Numbered from the stretch's first letter, positions 26,727 through 36,575 are shown. The stretch is DNA of 53,397 bases from Acidimicrobiales bacterium (GCA_030748555.1 JASMLT010000005.1:1-53397); one strand, 5' to 3'. Numbers and translations: made by a program. The notes: generated by a model from the sequence alone, not told the origin.

Positions 26727-27584
26727 TTATTGTGCTTTATTTTCGATTTCATGCACGGCTGCTTTTCTCATAGCATCCACAGGAGCCTCCTTGCCGGTCC
26801 AGAGTTTGAATGCCCTAGCAGCTTGAAAAATCAACATCGAAAGACCTCCATGAGTTTCAACTTCTCGATCTCTAAGTGCTTCCATCCACGGAGTTGAGAT
26901 GGGGTGGTAAATCAGGTCTACAGCCAACTGGCCTTTAGAGAATAAATTTGGTTCTATCGGAAAATTTGCAGTGTCTCCAGTGTCCGACATGCCAATTGGT
27001 GTCGCATTGATAACCAGATTAGCTTCCGAAACCACTTCAGAAATTTCGTTTTCTTCTACGTATCTACCAATTGGACCGGCTAACTCAAGTGCATCCAGGG
27101 CTTTCTTTTTAGTTCTGTTAACAACAGCTATTTCTGCCGTTCCTGCTTTGCCAAGTGAATGAATTATTGATCTTGCTGAACCTCCTGATCCAACTACTAA
27201 AACCTTTTTACCAGCGACGTCAAGACCTGCATCATGTTTCACAGCATCTAAAAATCCATCTCCGTCCGTGTTATGTCCTTTCAATTTCCCTGAATCATTA
27301 ACAATGCAGTTAACGGCATTCAACGTTTGTGCGCTGTCACTAATTTCGTCAAGCAGTGAGCAGACTGTTGATTTGTGCGGCATGGTTACAGAAAGGCCGG
27401 CTATTCCCAAGGCTCTGATTCCACCGATGGCGTCTGCAAGTTTTTCTTCAGGTGTTTCAAAAGCTGTATACACCCAGTTTATTTTTGCTTCTCTAAAGGC
27501 AGCATTGAGTATCACCGGGGATAGGGAATGTTTTACTGGATTTCCAATCACTCCGACCAGTGTTGTTGACCCGCTAATCTTCAT
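26727..27584 (-). CDS. aroE: Shikimate dehydrogenase
   Basis: AroE reduces 3-dehydroshikimate with NADPH. The substrate domain has GVIGNPVKHSLSPVILNAAF and SVTMPHKSTV (catalytic Lys), then NTDGDGF; the nucleotide domain has VVGSGGSARSIIHSL and NRTKKKALD, whose Arg suggests NADP. NATPIGM and GGLSMLIFQAARAFKLWTG close the protein (285 residues). It starts 18 bases after mltG. It heads the split aro group aroE, aroK-aroB-aroQ. Confidence 0.96.
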   Translation of the reverse strand: MKISGSTTLVGVIGNPVKHSLSPVILNAAFREAKINWVYTAFETPEEKLADAIGGIRALGIAGLSVTMPHKSTVCSLLDEISDSAQTLNAVNCIVNDSGKLKGHNTDGDGFLDAVKHDAGLDVAGKKVLVVGSGGSARSIIHSLGKAGTAEIAVVNRTKKKALDALELAGPIGRYVEENEISEVVSEANLVINATPIGMSDTGDTANFPIEPNLFSKGQLAVDLIYHPISTPWMEALRDREVETHGGLSMLIFQAARAFKLWTGKEAPVDAMRKAAVHEIENKAQ

Positions 27585-27602
27585 AATGAAATTATCGCAG
27601 AT

Positions 27603-28841
27603 CTAACCGCACCCTAGATCTTTATTTACGCATATTTTCCGTGCTTTTTCAAAGTCGTCTGAAGTTCTAACAAATGTGTGCGCACCCACAACCCCATTTT
27701 GATCAGTTCTGACGTAATAAAGCCAGTCACCTTTAACTGGGTTAAGAGCTGCTTGAATTGAAGCTCTGCCAGGTGCTGAAATAGCTGTCGGTGGCAGTCC
27801 AAGCGACACGCGTGTGTTCCATGGGGAGTCATATTCCAAATCTTCAGCACTTAGTTCCTGCCCAGCAGTTTTGCCAACGGCGTAACGAGACGTCGCGTCG
27901 ATACCCAGCCTCCACCCTCTTTGCAGTCGGTTATAAATAACTCTCGCTATCATTGGCCTCTCTTCAGCTAATTGAGCTTCTTCTTCAATCAGTGATGCAA
28001 TTATTAGAGCTTCATATGGGGTAATGCCAAGGTTTCGTGCCTTCTTCTCGATTTCTTCCTCTTCAATAACTTTCAAAAATTGTTGATGCATCCGCAACAG
28101 AAGACTCATTTCATCTGACACTGTCGCTTCATCTAATTGATAAGTGTCTGGGAACAATAAGCCTTCCGCTAAAAGAAATGAAAGGTTCGAAGGGTAATAC
28201 TCCCATTTTAGTCGATCATCCAAAAGTGAAATCCGGAGTTCCTCTTCATTAAAAGCAGGCAATGCCCCTAACAAACGTTTAGTTATTTGCTCTAAAGTCA
28301 ATCCCTCAGGAACTGTTACCCTTATGACTTCTTCTGGGATTGGGCCTTTCCGAAGTTCCTCCACTGTGTCTTGGAAACTTGAATGCTCTTTTAGCAAGTA
28401 CCGCCCTGCTTGAAAAGAATAATCCTCACCTGGATTACAATTCAAGAACCTTTTAAGCACGGCAGGGCATCTCATCCATTGTCTAAACATCGTTGGACTA
28501 TCGATTATTTCCAAATCACCTAAAGTCGCTATTACATCATTAGTGGTCCAACCGTCTTCTATCGAGAATTCAATTTCTGCTCCCGGCATTTGATTGGGTT
28601 CGACCTGATCATCTATCCAATTTTCGAGTCGTGTCCATCCACTGATGAAAACCACGAGCACGACCATGGCTACTAACCCCCAGCGAACTATGGGTCCCAT
28701 AGGAGGTCGATAGCGAACCCATCGAACATCTGGCCTTAATTCATAATCGTCATCACTCAGATAGAACTCTTCGAAGTTGTTGTCTTCTTCATGAAGAAGA
28801 CTTTTTTCATAAGGCTCTTCGATTGGTGTTTCCTCTGTCAC
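27603..28841 (-). CDS. mltG: Endolytic murein transglycosylase MltG (YceG-like)
   Basis: MltG cleaves nascent glycan strands and is thought to set peptidoglycan chain length. A 50-residue acidic cytoplasmic N-terminus leads to one membrane segment (about 53-69, GLVAMVVLVVFISGW). The extracytoplasmic part has a LysM-like region (VTVPEGLTLEQITKRL) and the catalytic domain with ALIIASLIEEEAQ (catalytic Glu), MIARVIYNRLQRGWRLGID and SPWNTRVSLGLPPTAISAPG. Length 412 fits. The start is GTG with GGAG upstream. It lies between ruvX and aroE, the order seen in mycobacteria. Confidence 0.95.
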   Translation of the reverse strand: MTEETPIEEPYEKSLLHEEDNNFEEFYLSDDDYELRPDVRWVRYRPPMGPIVRWGLVAMVVLVVFISGWTRLENWIDDQVEPNQMPGAEIEFSIEDGWTTNDVIATLGDLEIIDSPTMFRQWMRCPAVLKRFLNCNPGEDYSFQAGRYLLKEHSSFQDTVEELRKGPIPEEVIRVTVPEGLTLEQITKRLLGALPAFNEEELRISLLDDRLKWEYYPSNLSFLLAEGLLFPDTYQLDEATVSDEMSLLLRMHQQFLKVIEEEEIEKKARNLGITPYEALIIASLIEEEAQLAEERPMIARVIYNRLQRGWRLGIDATSRYAVGKTAGQELSAEDLEYDSPWNTRVSLGLPPTAISAPGRASIQAALNPVKGDWLYYVRTDQNGVVGAHTFVRTSDDFEKARKICVNKDLGCG

Positions 28842-28851
28842 CCGTCTCCGT

Positions 28852-29265
28852 TCAAGTTCGGTTATCTAACCATGATTGCAGAATCACTGATGCTGCAACC
28901 TGGTCAATCACTTCGCGTTGTCTCTTATTATCTAAACCCTGCAAAGACAACTCTTGGGCCGCTATTACTGTTGTTAAACGTTCATCATGTATTTTCACCG
29001 GAACGGATACAGCAGAAGCCAGTTCTTCAACTTCTTCCTCAACCGCTTTAGCGGCGGGGCCTTTGTCTCCGTTTAGTGAATAAGGCATTCCGACCACGAC
29101 ACACTCTGCTTCCCATTCGGACACCAAGTCACTGATTTTTTTATGATCCTCTTTGGTGTTCTTTGAACGTGTCAAGACTTGAAGGGGGGTCGCTACTTTC
29201 CCATCATTGTCGCTTATTGCAACCCCGATCCTTTTGCCTCCTAGGTCTATACCTAAAGCTCTCAC
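28852..29265 (-). CDS. ruvX: RuvX/YqgF Holliday junction resolvase-like protein
   Basis: This RNase H-fold protein (137 residues) is implicated in 16S rRNA 5' processing and possibly junction resolution. It opens MRALGIDLGGKRIGVAISD with the first metal-binding Asp, and carries VVGMPYSLNGDKGPAA, DERLTTVIA and the C-terminal DQVAASVILQSWLD with another acidic ligand. The start is GTG (29263-29265), four bases after the alaS stop. The alaS-ruvX-mltG order is conserved widely. Confidence 0.95.
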   Translation of the reverse strand: MRALGIDLGGKRIGVAISDNDGKVATPLQVLTRSKNTKEDHKKISDLVSEWEAECVVVGMPYSLNGDKGPAAKAVEEEVEELASAVSVPVKIHDERLTTVIAAQELSLQGLDNKRQREVIDQVAASVILQSWLDNRT

Positions 29266-29269
29266 CTAA

Positions 29270-31849
29270 TCAACCAGCTTGGGCAACTGCCCTAGCTTGC
29301 TCTAATGCTTCTTCAAGGTTTTCTGGACTCTTGCCTCCAACTATTGTGAGTTCAGCATTTGGCCTTCCTCCACCACCTATTGTTTTAGCCGCTTCAGCCA
29401 AAATAGTTCCCGCATTCAAACCACTGTCGCTCTCGACAGCAGCTATTAAAGCCGCGCCGCCATCAGTTGGTGCAGTTCCTAATATCACAGCTTTAACTTC
29501 TTCTTGATCCCTTACGGCAACTGCTAATTCTCTCAAACTCTCCCTGTCTATACTTTCAATGATTGAAACGACTATTCCATCTTCCGCATTTTCCGCAAGT
29601 TCTTTAACCATCCCTAATGCGTCTTTACGTTTCAAATTTTGAACTTCGTTTTTTAGTGATTTAAGTTCATCCATTTTTCTTTGAATTCCGTCTAATAAAT
29701 CTTCCAGTGGCACCCCTACAAGATCTGCGGCACTTGAAAGAGAACTTTCAGCTTCTCTCAAATTTTCAATGGTGGATGTACCAGTAACTGCCTCCAATCG
29801 TCGAATGTTCGAACCTATGGAACCTTCAGAGACAATTTTCACCAATCCGATGTCACCCAATGCTGAAACATGGGTTCCTCCGCAAAACTCAAGAGACTTT
29901 GGGCCTGCCTGCAAAACTCGGACAGTCTCTCCGTATTTATCCCCGAAAAAAGCTATCGCACCTCTCTCTTCAGCTTCCTCGCGTGTCATTTCCGCATGGA
30001 CGCACTCGGAGTTGTTTAGTATTTCAGAATTAACAAGGTTCTCTACCGAAGAAATTTGCTCATCAGTAACTGCTTCGAAATGACTGAAATCGAAACGCAA
30101 GCGATCTGGACCCACATATGAACCTTGTTGTTTTACATGTTCTCCCAAAACTTCTCTTAAAGCCCAGTGGATCAAATGTGTAGCCGTATGGTTACGCCGA
30201 ATTTGAGACCGTCTATCACTGTCAACCTCTGCATTCGCCTGCTGACCAAGTTCTAAATGACCTTCTAATAATTCATATTGATGCACATGTATCGCATCTA
30301 AGGCAAGAGTGGTGTCAACAATTTGAATTTTGGCAGTTGTCGTGGAAATCCTTCCTGTGTCACCTATCTGACCTCCGGACTCTGCGTAAAACGGTGTTGC
30401 GTCAAGAGCGATTAGATTGTCATCAAAATATATGACAGTTGAATCACCAGTGGTTTCGTCATAGCCGACAAAGCTGGTTGGACCTTTTTCGTCAAGAACT
30501 TTTCTCAACTCGCCTGTTTCGTCGATACTAATTGCGTCTTTGCGCGCTGAACGAGCTCTGTCTTGCTGATTTGCCATTGATTCTTTGAACCCTTCAATAT
30601 CAACCTCGATAGATCTTTCTGCACAAATTTCCTCAGTCAACTCGAGAGGAAACCCATATGTGTCATGCAGTTTGAAAGAAACTTCACCACTAAGTGTTTT
30701 ATTTTTCCCAAGGTCCGATATTGCTTCATCGAGAATCAATAATCCAGATTTTAACGTTTCGCGGAACCTGTCTTCTTCTCTACTAAGAACTTCCTGAATG
30801 AACTCGATGTTTTGTTTGAGTTCGGGATAATCAGATCCCATGATTGTCACCACTGAGTCTGCTAATAAAGGCATCACAGAGTCTTCAAGTCCCAACAACC
30901 ATGCGTGTCTTACTGATCGACGAATAATTCGACGAAGTACATAGCCCCTGTCTTCGTTGCTTGGAAAAACTCCATCACTTATCAAAAATGTCGAAGAGCG
31001 AGCATGATCGGCGATAATTCTCATTGATATATCGGATCTTTCTTCCTCCCCGTATGAGATACCTGCCAGTTGACCGATTTTTTCAATAATCTTTGAAATC
31101 TCGTCTGTTTCCCAAACGGAATCGACTCCTTGCATTACCGTCAGAATTCTCTCTAAACCTAAACCTGTATCTATTGCCGGAGAGGGCAATGGTGTCGTAG
31201 AACCATCTGGATGTTGTTCGAATTGCATAAACACAAGGTTCCAAATTTCAACAAACCGCTCTTCTCCTCCGTGTGCTGGTCCTCCGTCAGTGCCGAATTC
31301 TGGGCCTTTGTCCCAAAAAATTTCTGAACAAGGTCCGCATGGACCGGTTTCAGCCATCCTCCAGTAGTTGTCTTCCCCTAAGCGTTGAATCTTGTCAGGG
31401 GAAACACCTACTTCGTTTATCCAAATCTCCTCGGCTTCATCATCGCTTTCATGGACGGTCACCCAAAGTCTTTCCGCATCTAGACCAAGATTTTTTGTTA
31501 CAAATTCCCACGCGTAAGAACATGCTTCGGATTTGAAATAGTCTCCAAAACTGAAGTTTCCCATCATTTCGAAGAAAGTTAAATGACGGCTCGTTCTTCC
31601 AACTTCATCCAGGTCGTTGTGTTTTCCACCAGCTCTGACACATTTTTGCACAGTTACGGCTCGCGGCCATGGGGCTGGCTGTTCACCAATTAAATAGGGT
31701 TTAAACTGGACCATTCCAGCCACAGTGAAAAGAAGTGTTTGGTCGTGAGGTATCAGGCTTCCTGATGAAACTCTCTCATGGTCGCGTGTGGAGAAAAAAT
31801 CGGTGAATTCGTTACGAATTGCTTTCGCTGTTGACGGCAACTTTCCCAT
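29270..31849 (-). CDS. alaS: Alanyl-tRNA synthetase
   Basis: AlaS charges tRNA-Ala. The class II catalytic domain has LFTVAGMVQFKPYLIGEQ, RAGGKHNDLDEVGRTSRHLTFFEM and NFSFGDYF near the N-terminus. The editing domain has zinc ligands in HTATHLIHWALR and CGGTHVSALGDIG. The C-terminal C-Ala/DHH-like domain ends with GGGGRPNAELTIVGG. At 859 residues it is full length. The ATG lacks a ribosome site, but TAGGCT sits six bases upstream. No T-box or other leader is present. Confidence 0.97.
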   Translation of the reverse strand: MGKLPSTAKAIRNEFTDFFSTRDHERVSSGSLIPHDQTLLFTVAGMVQFKPYLIGEQPAPWPRAVTVQKCVRAGGKHNDLDEVGRTSRHLTFFEMMGNFSFGDYFKSEACSYAWEFVTKNLGLDAERLWVTVHESDDEAEEIWINEVGVSPDKIQRLGEDNYWRMAETGPCGPCSEIFWDKGPEFGTDGGPAHGGEERFVEIWNLVFMQFEQHPDGSTTPLPSPAIDTGLGLERILTVMQGVDSVWETDEISKIIEKIGQLAGISYGEEERSDISMRIIADHARSSTFLISDGVFPSNEDRGYVLRRIIRRSVRHAWLLGLEDSVMPLLADSVVTIMGSDYPELKQNIEFIQEVLSREEDRFRETLKSGLLILDEAISDLGKNKTLSGEVSFKLHDTYGFPLELTEEICAERSIEVDIEGFKESMANQQDRARSARKDAISIDETGELRKVLDEKGPTSFVGYDETTGDSTVIYFDDNLIALDATPFYAESGGQIGDTGRISTTTAKIQIVDTTLALDAIHVHQYELLEGHLELGQQANAEVDSDRRSQIRRNHTATHLIHWALREVLGEHVKQQGSYVGPDRLRFDFSHFEAVTDEQISSVENLVNSEILNNSECVHAEMTREEAEERGAIAFFGDKYGETVRVLQAGPKSLEFCGGTHVSALGDIGLVKIVSEGSIGSNIRRLEAVTGTSTIENLREAESSLSSAADLVGVPLEDLLDGIQRKMDELKSLKNEVQNLKRKDALGMVKELAENAEDGIVVSIIESIDRESLRELAVAVRDQEEVKAVILGTAPTDGGAALIAAVESDSGLNAGTILAEAAKTIGGGGRPNAELTIVGGKSPENLEEALEQARAVAQAG

Positions 31850-31855
31850 AAAACA

Positions 31856-31861
31856 AGCCTA
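31856..31861 (-). promoter_or_regulatory. Predicted -10 box of alaS
   Basis: TAGGCT on the minus strand six bases before the alaS ATG, in a 47-base gap; the ATG has no Shine-Dalgarno. Confidence 0.42.
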
Positions 31862-31896
31862 GCGCTATGAGGTGAAGCAAATAGGTAGGTCTGAGC

Positions 31897-32205
31897 TCAA
31901 TTATGCCTTTGAGGTCTCACCGGTCTGTGTTGTCGTCTCAAATAGCTCTCCTGTCCGTTAATAGAAGAGGCAAAATTTTTCCTACTTTTTGTAATGAAAT
32001 CTGACTCTTGACTGGTAAATCTTTTTCGAAATCTTTTTAACACTTCAGTTCTTTTATTGAATATTTCCTCTGGCACGAATCCAAATTTGGAAATGGTGTT
32101 TCGCACGTATTTATTTACAGTTCGACGAAAACGATTTTCCATCCAATTTGAAGCTAGAACGCCTAAGGACCAACCGAGAAGTAGCCAAAATAAACGTCTG
32201 CGCAT
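31897..32205 (-). CDS. Small basic membrane-anchored protein of unknown function
   Basis: A 102-residue protein opening MRRRLFWLLLGWSLGVLASNW: three arginines and a single hydrophobic segment (about 4-20), a likely N-terminal membrane anchor, followed by a strongly basic soluble part rich in Arg, Lys and Phe. I do not recognise a domain. Streptomycetes carry small anchored proteins (DUF6167-like, as I recall) between rarA and alaS, and this occupies the same place with a similar opening. The ATG shares one base with the rarA stop (TAATG), so translation is coupled to rarA. Confidence 0.75.
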   Translation of the reverse strand: MRRRLFWLLLGWSLGVLASNWMENRFRRTVNKYVRNTISKFGFVPEEIFNKRTEVLKRFRKRFTSQESDFITKSRKNFASSINGQESYLRRQHRPVRPQRHN

Positions 32206-33530
32206 TAGTTTTGCTCCTCTTTAGCAACTTCCTGATTGCTGATTTCTTTTAGTTCAGTCATTCTTTCCAGTACCTGCTCTTCAAATCCATGTGGCGAAGG
32301 TTTGTAGTAAATATTCGATTCGACCTCTTCAGGCCTATATTTTTGCTCAACCCAACCTTTTGGATCGTTATGTGGGTACTCATAACCTTCTCCATGTCCA
32401 ATGCTTGATGCCCCACTGTAATGCGCGTCTCTCAAATGTGGGGGAACACGACCCTCACCTGGCGAAGAAACATCTTGCATAGCTGAAGTCAAAGCAAGTG
32501 TTACTCGATTGGATTTCGGAGCTGTAGATAAATGGACTACAGCTTGAGCTAAATTGAGTTGAGCCTCGGGAAGACCTACGAACTCTACTGCACGCGCTGC
32601 AGCATCCGCTATGAGCAAACTAGTTGGATCTGCCATGCCAATGTCCTCACTTGCCAGAATCACTAAACGACGAGCTACGAATCTAGGATCCTCACCTGCT
32701 TTCAACATGCGTGCCAACCAGTAAAGGCCTGAATCAGCATCAGATCCTCGGATACTTTTTATAAAAGCGCTAATTATGTCGTAATGGTCGTCCCTGCCGT
32801 AACGGATAGCTTTAGCCCCCAAAGACGCTTCCACGTCTTTTAACGTTATTTTTCTTTCACCCCTACCGATTGCTATCGCAGCAGCAACTTCAAGACTGGT
32901 TAAAGCTTGTCTACCGTCTCCTGCAGAGCGGTCTGCTAGCAGATCCAAAGCTTCTGAATCAGCTTTCACTCCTTCTTCCTCGACGCCTTTCGCCAGCAAC
33001 TCCAGGATCGAATCTCTATCTAAAGGTTCGAGGCGAAATAATGTCGATCTTGAAAGCAAGGGAGCGTTCACTTCAAAATACGGATTTTCAGTTGTAGCTC
33101 CTATTAGCACAATCAGACCAGATTCAACCGAAGGCAATAAAGCGTCCTGTTGGGATTTATTAAAACGATGCACTTCATCTAAAAAAAGTATTGTTCCTAC
33201 TTCTGATTCACCTAAGCGTCTTTCTGCAGCGGCCACCAGTTCTCGCACATCTTTTACACTTGCAGAAACAGCTGACATTTCGTGAAAATCTTGCTGCGTG
33301 ACCCGTGCTATAACTCTGGCGATTGTTGTTTTGCCGGTTCCTGGTGGCCCCCACAGTATTAAAGAGGAAAGCTTGTCTGCTTCGATCAGTTGACGAAGGG
33401 GTTGATCTTTACCAATAAGATGTTTCTGACCGACGACATCATCTACCCTTAACGGCCTTAAGCGGTCTGCCAAAGGTCCTCTATTTTTTAGACGCTCTTT
33501 TGCTACATGTGTAAAAAGATCTTCGGTCAC
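32205..33530 (-). CDS. rarA: Replication-associated recombination protein RarA (MgsA)
   Basis: RarA is a clamp-loader-like AAA+ ATPase acting at stalled forks. Walker A GPPGTGKTT is at 61-69 (LILWGPPGTGKTTIARVIA), Walker B is FLDEVHRFNKSQQDALL, sensor 1 is GATTENPYFE. The C-terminal tetramerisation region has RGSDADSGLYWLARML, the ASEDIGMADP segment and YKPSPHGFE. Length 441 is usual. The start is GTG without a ribosome site; TAGGTT lies seven bases upstream. Confidence 0.96.
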   Translation of the reverse strand: MTEDLFTHVAKERLKNRGPLADRLRPLRVDDVVGQKHLIGKDQPLRQLIEADKLSSLILWGPPGTGKTTIARVIARVTQQDFHEMSAVSASVKDVRELVAAAERRLGESEVGTILFLDEVHRFNKSQQDALLPSVESGLIVLIGATTENPYFEVNAPLLSRSTLFRLEPLDRDSILELLAKGVEEEGVKADSEALDLLADRSAGDGRQALTSLEVAAAIAIGRGERKITLKDVEASLGAKAIRYGRDDHYDIISAFIKSIRGSDADSGLYWLARMLKAGEDPRFVARRLVILASEDIGMADPTSLLIADAAARAVEFVGLPEAQLNLAQAVVHLSTAPKSNRVTLALTSAMQDVSSPGEGRVPPHLRDAHYSGASSIGHGEGYEYPHNDPKGWVEQKYRPEEVESNIYYKPSPHGFEEQVLERMTELKEISNQEVAKEEQN

Positions 33531-33537
33531 TCTTTAG

Positions 33538-33543
33538 AACCTA
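33538..33543 (-). promoter_or_regulatory. Predicted -10 box of rarA
   Basis: TAGGTT on the minus strand seven bases before the rarA GTG start, in the 42-base gap after aspS. No ribosome site is seen. Confidence 0.4.
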
Positions 33544-33572
33544 GTTGAGTTCTATAGATCAATTAGTGCATC

Positions 33573-35312
33573 TCATGTGGATGGGGGTAAAACTTTCAAA
33601 CCAAGTTCCTTAAGATGTCGGTCATCTATAGGTAGCGGTGCGCTGGTAAGCGGATCTGAACCTGATTGAGTCTTCGGGAAGGCTATAACTTCACGAATAT
33701 TCTCTTCTCCCACAAGAATTGCTGTTAGTCGATCCAAACCGACAGCAAAACCTGCGTGTGGTGGTGCACCGAATTTAAATGCATCCAATAAGAAACCGAA
33801 TCGTTTTCTCGCTTCATCTGGTTCTATTCCAAGTGCAGTAAAGATTCTTTCCTGGATATCTTGGCTGTGTATCCTCACGCTTCCAGATCCGAGTTCCCAT
33901 CCATTCAAAACCAAGTCGTAAGCAAGTGAACGAATACCTTCTGTTTCTCCATTTTCCAGAAGAGCTAGATCGTCTTTATGTGGCATTGTAAATGGATGGT
34001 GTGAAGAAGATGGATTCCCATTCTCGTCAGTGCCTTCAAATAATGGAAAATCTATGACCCAAAGGAAATGAAATCCACCTTCATTGATTGGTGGTCTTCC
34101 TATTTCTAATCTCACCAGACCTAGAACGTGGCAAACAGTGGACCATTCATCAGCCACCAAAAGCAAAAGATCGCCTTCCTCGGCAGACATCTCAGACTTA
34201 AGAGAAACTTTTTCTTCCTCGGAAAGAAACTTGGCTATGGGTGAAACCATTTCAGAGTTTTCTATTTTTATCCAAGCCAGGCCTTTAGCTCCCCAATTCT
34301 GAGATTTATCAGTTAGTTCGTCTAACCGATTTCTTGAATATTCCGCTCCTCCTTGAACACGTATCCCCTTTACACAAGGTGCTTGGAAAGCCCTGAATTC
34401 GGTACTTTTGAAAATATCTGTTAGTTCAACCAGTTCAAGACCGAATCGTGTGTCTGGTTTATCTGAACCGAAGCGTTCCATTGCCTCTTTCCATGTGATT
34501 GATGGGATTGTGGTTATTTTTTCTCCAGCAACAGCCTCTGTGGCAGCAGCAACTGCTGAAGAAACTATGTTTCTTATATCTTCACCATTCACAAAGCTCG
34601 CTTCAATATCCAGTTGCATAAACTCGTATTGCCTGTCGGCTCTTAAGTCTTCGTCCCGCAGACATCTAGCTATCTGGTAGTACCTGTCTATCCCTCCAAG
34701 CATGCAGAGTTGTTTGAAGATCTGAGGGCTTTGTGGAAGAGCATAGAACGAACCTGGGTCTTTCCGTGATGGGACTACAAAGTCTCTAGCTCCTTCGGGG
34801 GTGCTAGCTACAAGCATCGGGGTTTCAATTTCTACAAAACCTTGTTCCTCCATTGCTTTTCGAACAGAGCTCGTTACCAATGCGCGTGATTGCAAATTAT
34901 TCTGAAGCCTGCTCCTTCTTAGATCCACATACCGGTGTCTGAGTCTTAAAACTTCATCCACGTCTGTTCTGTCATCTATTGGAAACGGTGGAGGTTCAGC
35001 TTCTGCTAAAACTATGACCTCAGAACCTTCAACCTCTATCCCTCCTGTGTCCAAGGATTCATTTGCGGTCTCAGTTGGTCTTTCTCTGACTTTTCCTGTC
35101 ACTTGGAGAACATACTCAGGACGTAAATCTGCAGCCCCTTGAACCACTACCTGAATGACTCCGCTTCGATCTCGTAAATCTATAAATGCTAGGTGTTCTC
35201 CGTGTTCTCTACGTCTATCAACCCAACCGCATAACGTCACTTCTTTTCCGACATCATCAACTCGAAGATCTCCACATCTATGAGACCGCATAGAGGTTTC
35301 ATAATTTGTCAT
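33573..35312 (-). CDS. aspS: Aspartyl-tRNA synthetase
   Basis: AspS charges tRNA-Asp. An N-terminal OB-fold anticodon domain (CGWVDRRREHGEHLAFIDLRDRSG) is followed by the class II core with FVEIETPMLVASTPEGARDF, QSPQIFKQLCMLGGIDRYYQIARCLRDED and the C-terminal GLDRLTAILVGEENIREVIAFPK. The bacterial-type GAD insertion lies in the middle; total 579 residues. Whether it also charges tRNA-Asn (non-discriminating form) cannot be read from sequence alone. It overlaps hisS as ATGA. Confidence 0.97.
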   Translation of the reverse strand: MTNYETSMRSHRCGDLRVDDVGKEVTLCGWVDRRREHGEHLAFIDLRDRSGVIQVVVQGAADLRPEYVLQVTGKVRERPTETANESLDTGGIEVEGSEVIVLAEAEPPPFPIDDRTDVDEVLRLRHRYVDLRRSRLQNNLQSRALVTSSVRKAMEEQGFVEIETPMLVASTPEGARDFVVPSRKDPGSFYALPQSPQIFKQLCMLGGIDRYYQIARCLRDEDLRADRQYEFMQLDIEASFVNGEDIRNIVSSAVAAATEAVAGEKITTIPSITWKEAMERFGSDKPDTRFGLELVELTDIFKSTEFRAFQAPCVKGIRVQGGAEYSRNRLDELTDKSQNWGAKGLAWIKIENSEMVSPIAKFLSEEEKVSLKSEMSAEEGDLLLLVADEWSTVCHVLGLVRLEIGRPPINEGGFHFLWVIDFPLFEGTDENGNPSSSHHPFTMPHKDDLALLENGETEGIRSLAYDLVLNGWELGSGSVRIHSQDIQERIFTALGIEPDEARKRFGFLLDAFKFGAPPHAGFAVGLDRLTAILVGEENIREVIAFPKTQSGSDPLTSAPLPIDDRHLKELGLKVLPPST

Positions 35313-36568
35313 CCGAGCCTCTTTTCAAGATTGGCAATAATTGAATCTGAGGCAATTTCCTCTTGACCTTCTTCACCTCTTAGGTCTCGAATAGTAACAA
35401 CTCCTTTTTCCACTTCATCCTCTCCGATGATTAATGCGATTTTTGCTCCGCTTTTATCCGCGGCTTTCATCTGGGCTTTCATTGAGCGGTCTCCGAAAGA
35501 TCGATCGACTTTGAAACCGTTTTGTCTTAGCTGGTCTGTAATGACCAGTGAGTTTTCCCCACCGGTCGTATCTACGACATAAATTTGCAATAACTGTTCT
35601 GGTCCTATGAAAGTTTTTTCTGCTTCACAAGCCATCAATGTCCTGTCTAAACCTAAAGCGAAACCGACTCCCGGTGTTGCTGGAGCTCCCATTTCTGCGG
35701 CTAAACCGTCATAACGGCCTCCGCCTCCAATCGCATCCTGCGCTGCATCAATACTTTCAGTTGTGAACTCAAAAGTGGTTTGGACGTAATAGTCGAGGCC
35801 TCTCACTAGGTTTGGCTCTACCGAGTAGGGTATTTTCAATTTCTCTAAACCTTCTTGGACCCTGTTGAAATGGCTGTTTGCGTCATCAGATAGGTGTTCG
35901 AGAATACTGGGAGCTTCAGAAACCACTCCGATATCTTCATTACGTTTGGAGTCTAAAACCCTTAATGGATTAGAGACAAGGGTCTCCTGTGCCTCAGTTG
36001 AGAGGTCATCCTTTCGTTTTTCTAGGTATCCACTTAGGGCTTCTATATACCTAGTCCTGTCTTGAGAAGTTCCGACAGAATTTAATAGGAGGTTCACTTG
36101 TCGGAGACCTAGAGCTTCATAAAATCTCCATGCAATAGCTATGACTTCTACATCTAAATGTGGATCGTCTGTCCCAAGTGCTTCGACTCCTACTTGATCG
36201 AACTGTCTGAACCGACCTTTTTGCGCCCTTTCGTATCGAAAATTGGGTCCTGCGTACCAGACTTTCCATGGCAAAGATGGGCGATGCTCAGCATAGGCCC
36301 GGACGATCGAAGCTGTTTGTTCAGGTCTTAAAGCTATATTTCTCCCGCCTTTGTCTTCAAAATCGTACATTTCTTTTCTTACGACATCTGTACCGTCACC
36401 AAGTCGTTGGAAAACCTCTATATGTTCAAACATTGGTGGAACTATTTCTGCATAGCCAGCCCTGCTAACAATTCCGGCAAACAAATCTATAAAAGACCGC
36501 CTTCGTTCAGAATCTGGCCAAACTAGATCTCTGGTGCCTTTGGGGGCACGGTAAACAGAATCCTTCAC
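35309..36568 (-). CDS. hisS: Histidyl-tRNA synthetase
   Basis: HisS charges tRNA-His. The class II motif 2 region is YAGPNFRYERAQKGRFRQFDQVGVEALG; the histidine-specific motifs are GLDYYVQTTFEF and GGGGRYDGL; motif 3 is VGFALGLDRTLMA. The C-terminal anticodon domain runs from about residue 330. Length 419 is normal. The start is GTG with no ribosome site and TAACCT seven bases upstream. It lies 24 bases after rel and is coupled to aspS, matching the actinobacterial rel-hisS-aspS neighbourhood. Confidence 0.97.
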   Translation of the reverse strand: MKDSVYRAPKGTRDLVWPDSERRRSFIDLFAGIVSRAGYAEIVPPMFEHIEVFQRLGDGTDVVRKEMYDFEDKGGRNIALRPEQTASIVRAYAEHRPSLPWKVWYAGPNFRYERAQKGRFRQFDQVGVEALGTDDPHLDVEVIAIAWRFYEALGLRQVNLLLNSVGTSQDRTRYIEALSGYLEKRKDDLSTEAQETLVSNPLRVLDSKRNEDIGVVSEAPSILEHLSDDANSHFNRVQEGLEKLKIPYSVEPNLVRGLDYYVQTTFEFTTESIDAAQDAIGGGGRYDGLAAEMGAPATPGVGFALGLDRTLMACEAEKTFIGPEQLLQIYVVDTTGGENSLVITDQLRQNGFKVDRSFGDRSMKAQMKAADKSGAKIALIIGEDEVEKGVVTIRDLRGEEGQEEIASDSIIANLEKRLG

Positions 36569-36575
36569 AAGAACG

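Noticed and set aside
31850-31896. T-box leader before alaS (also considered for hisS and aspS)
   Set aside because: The gaps are 47 bases or less, far shorter than a T-box.
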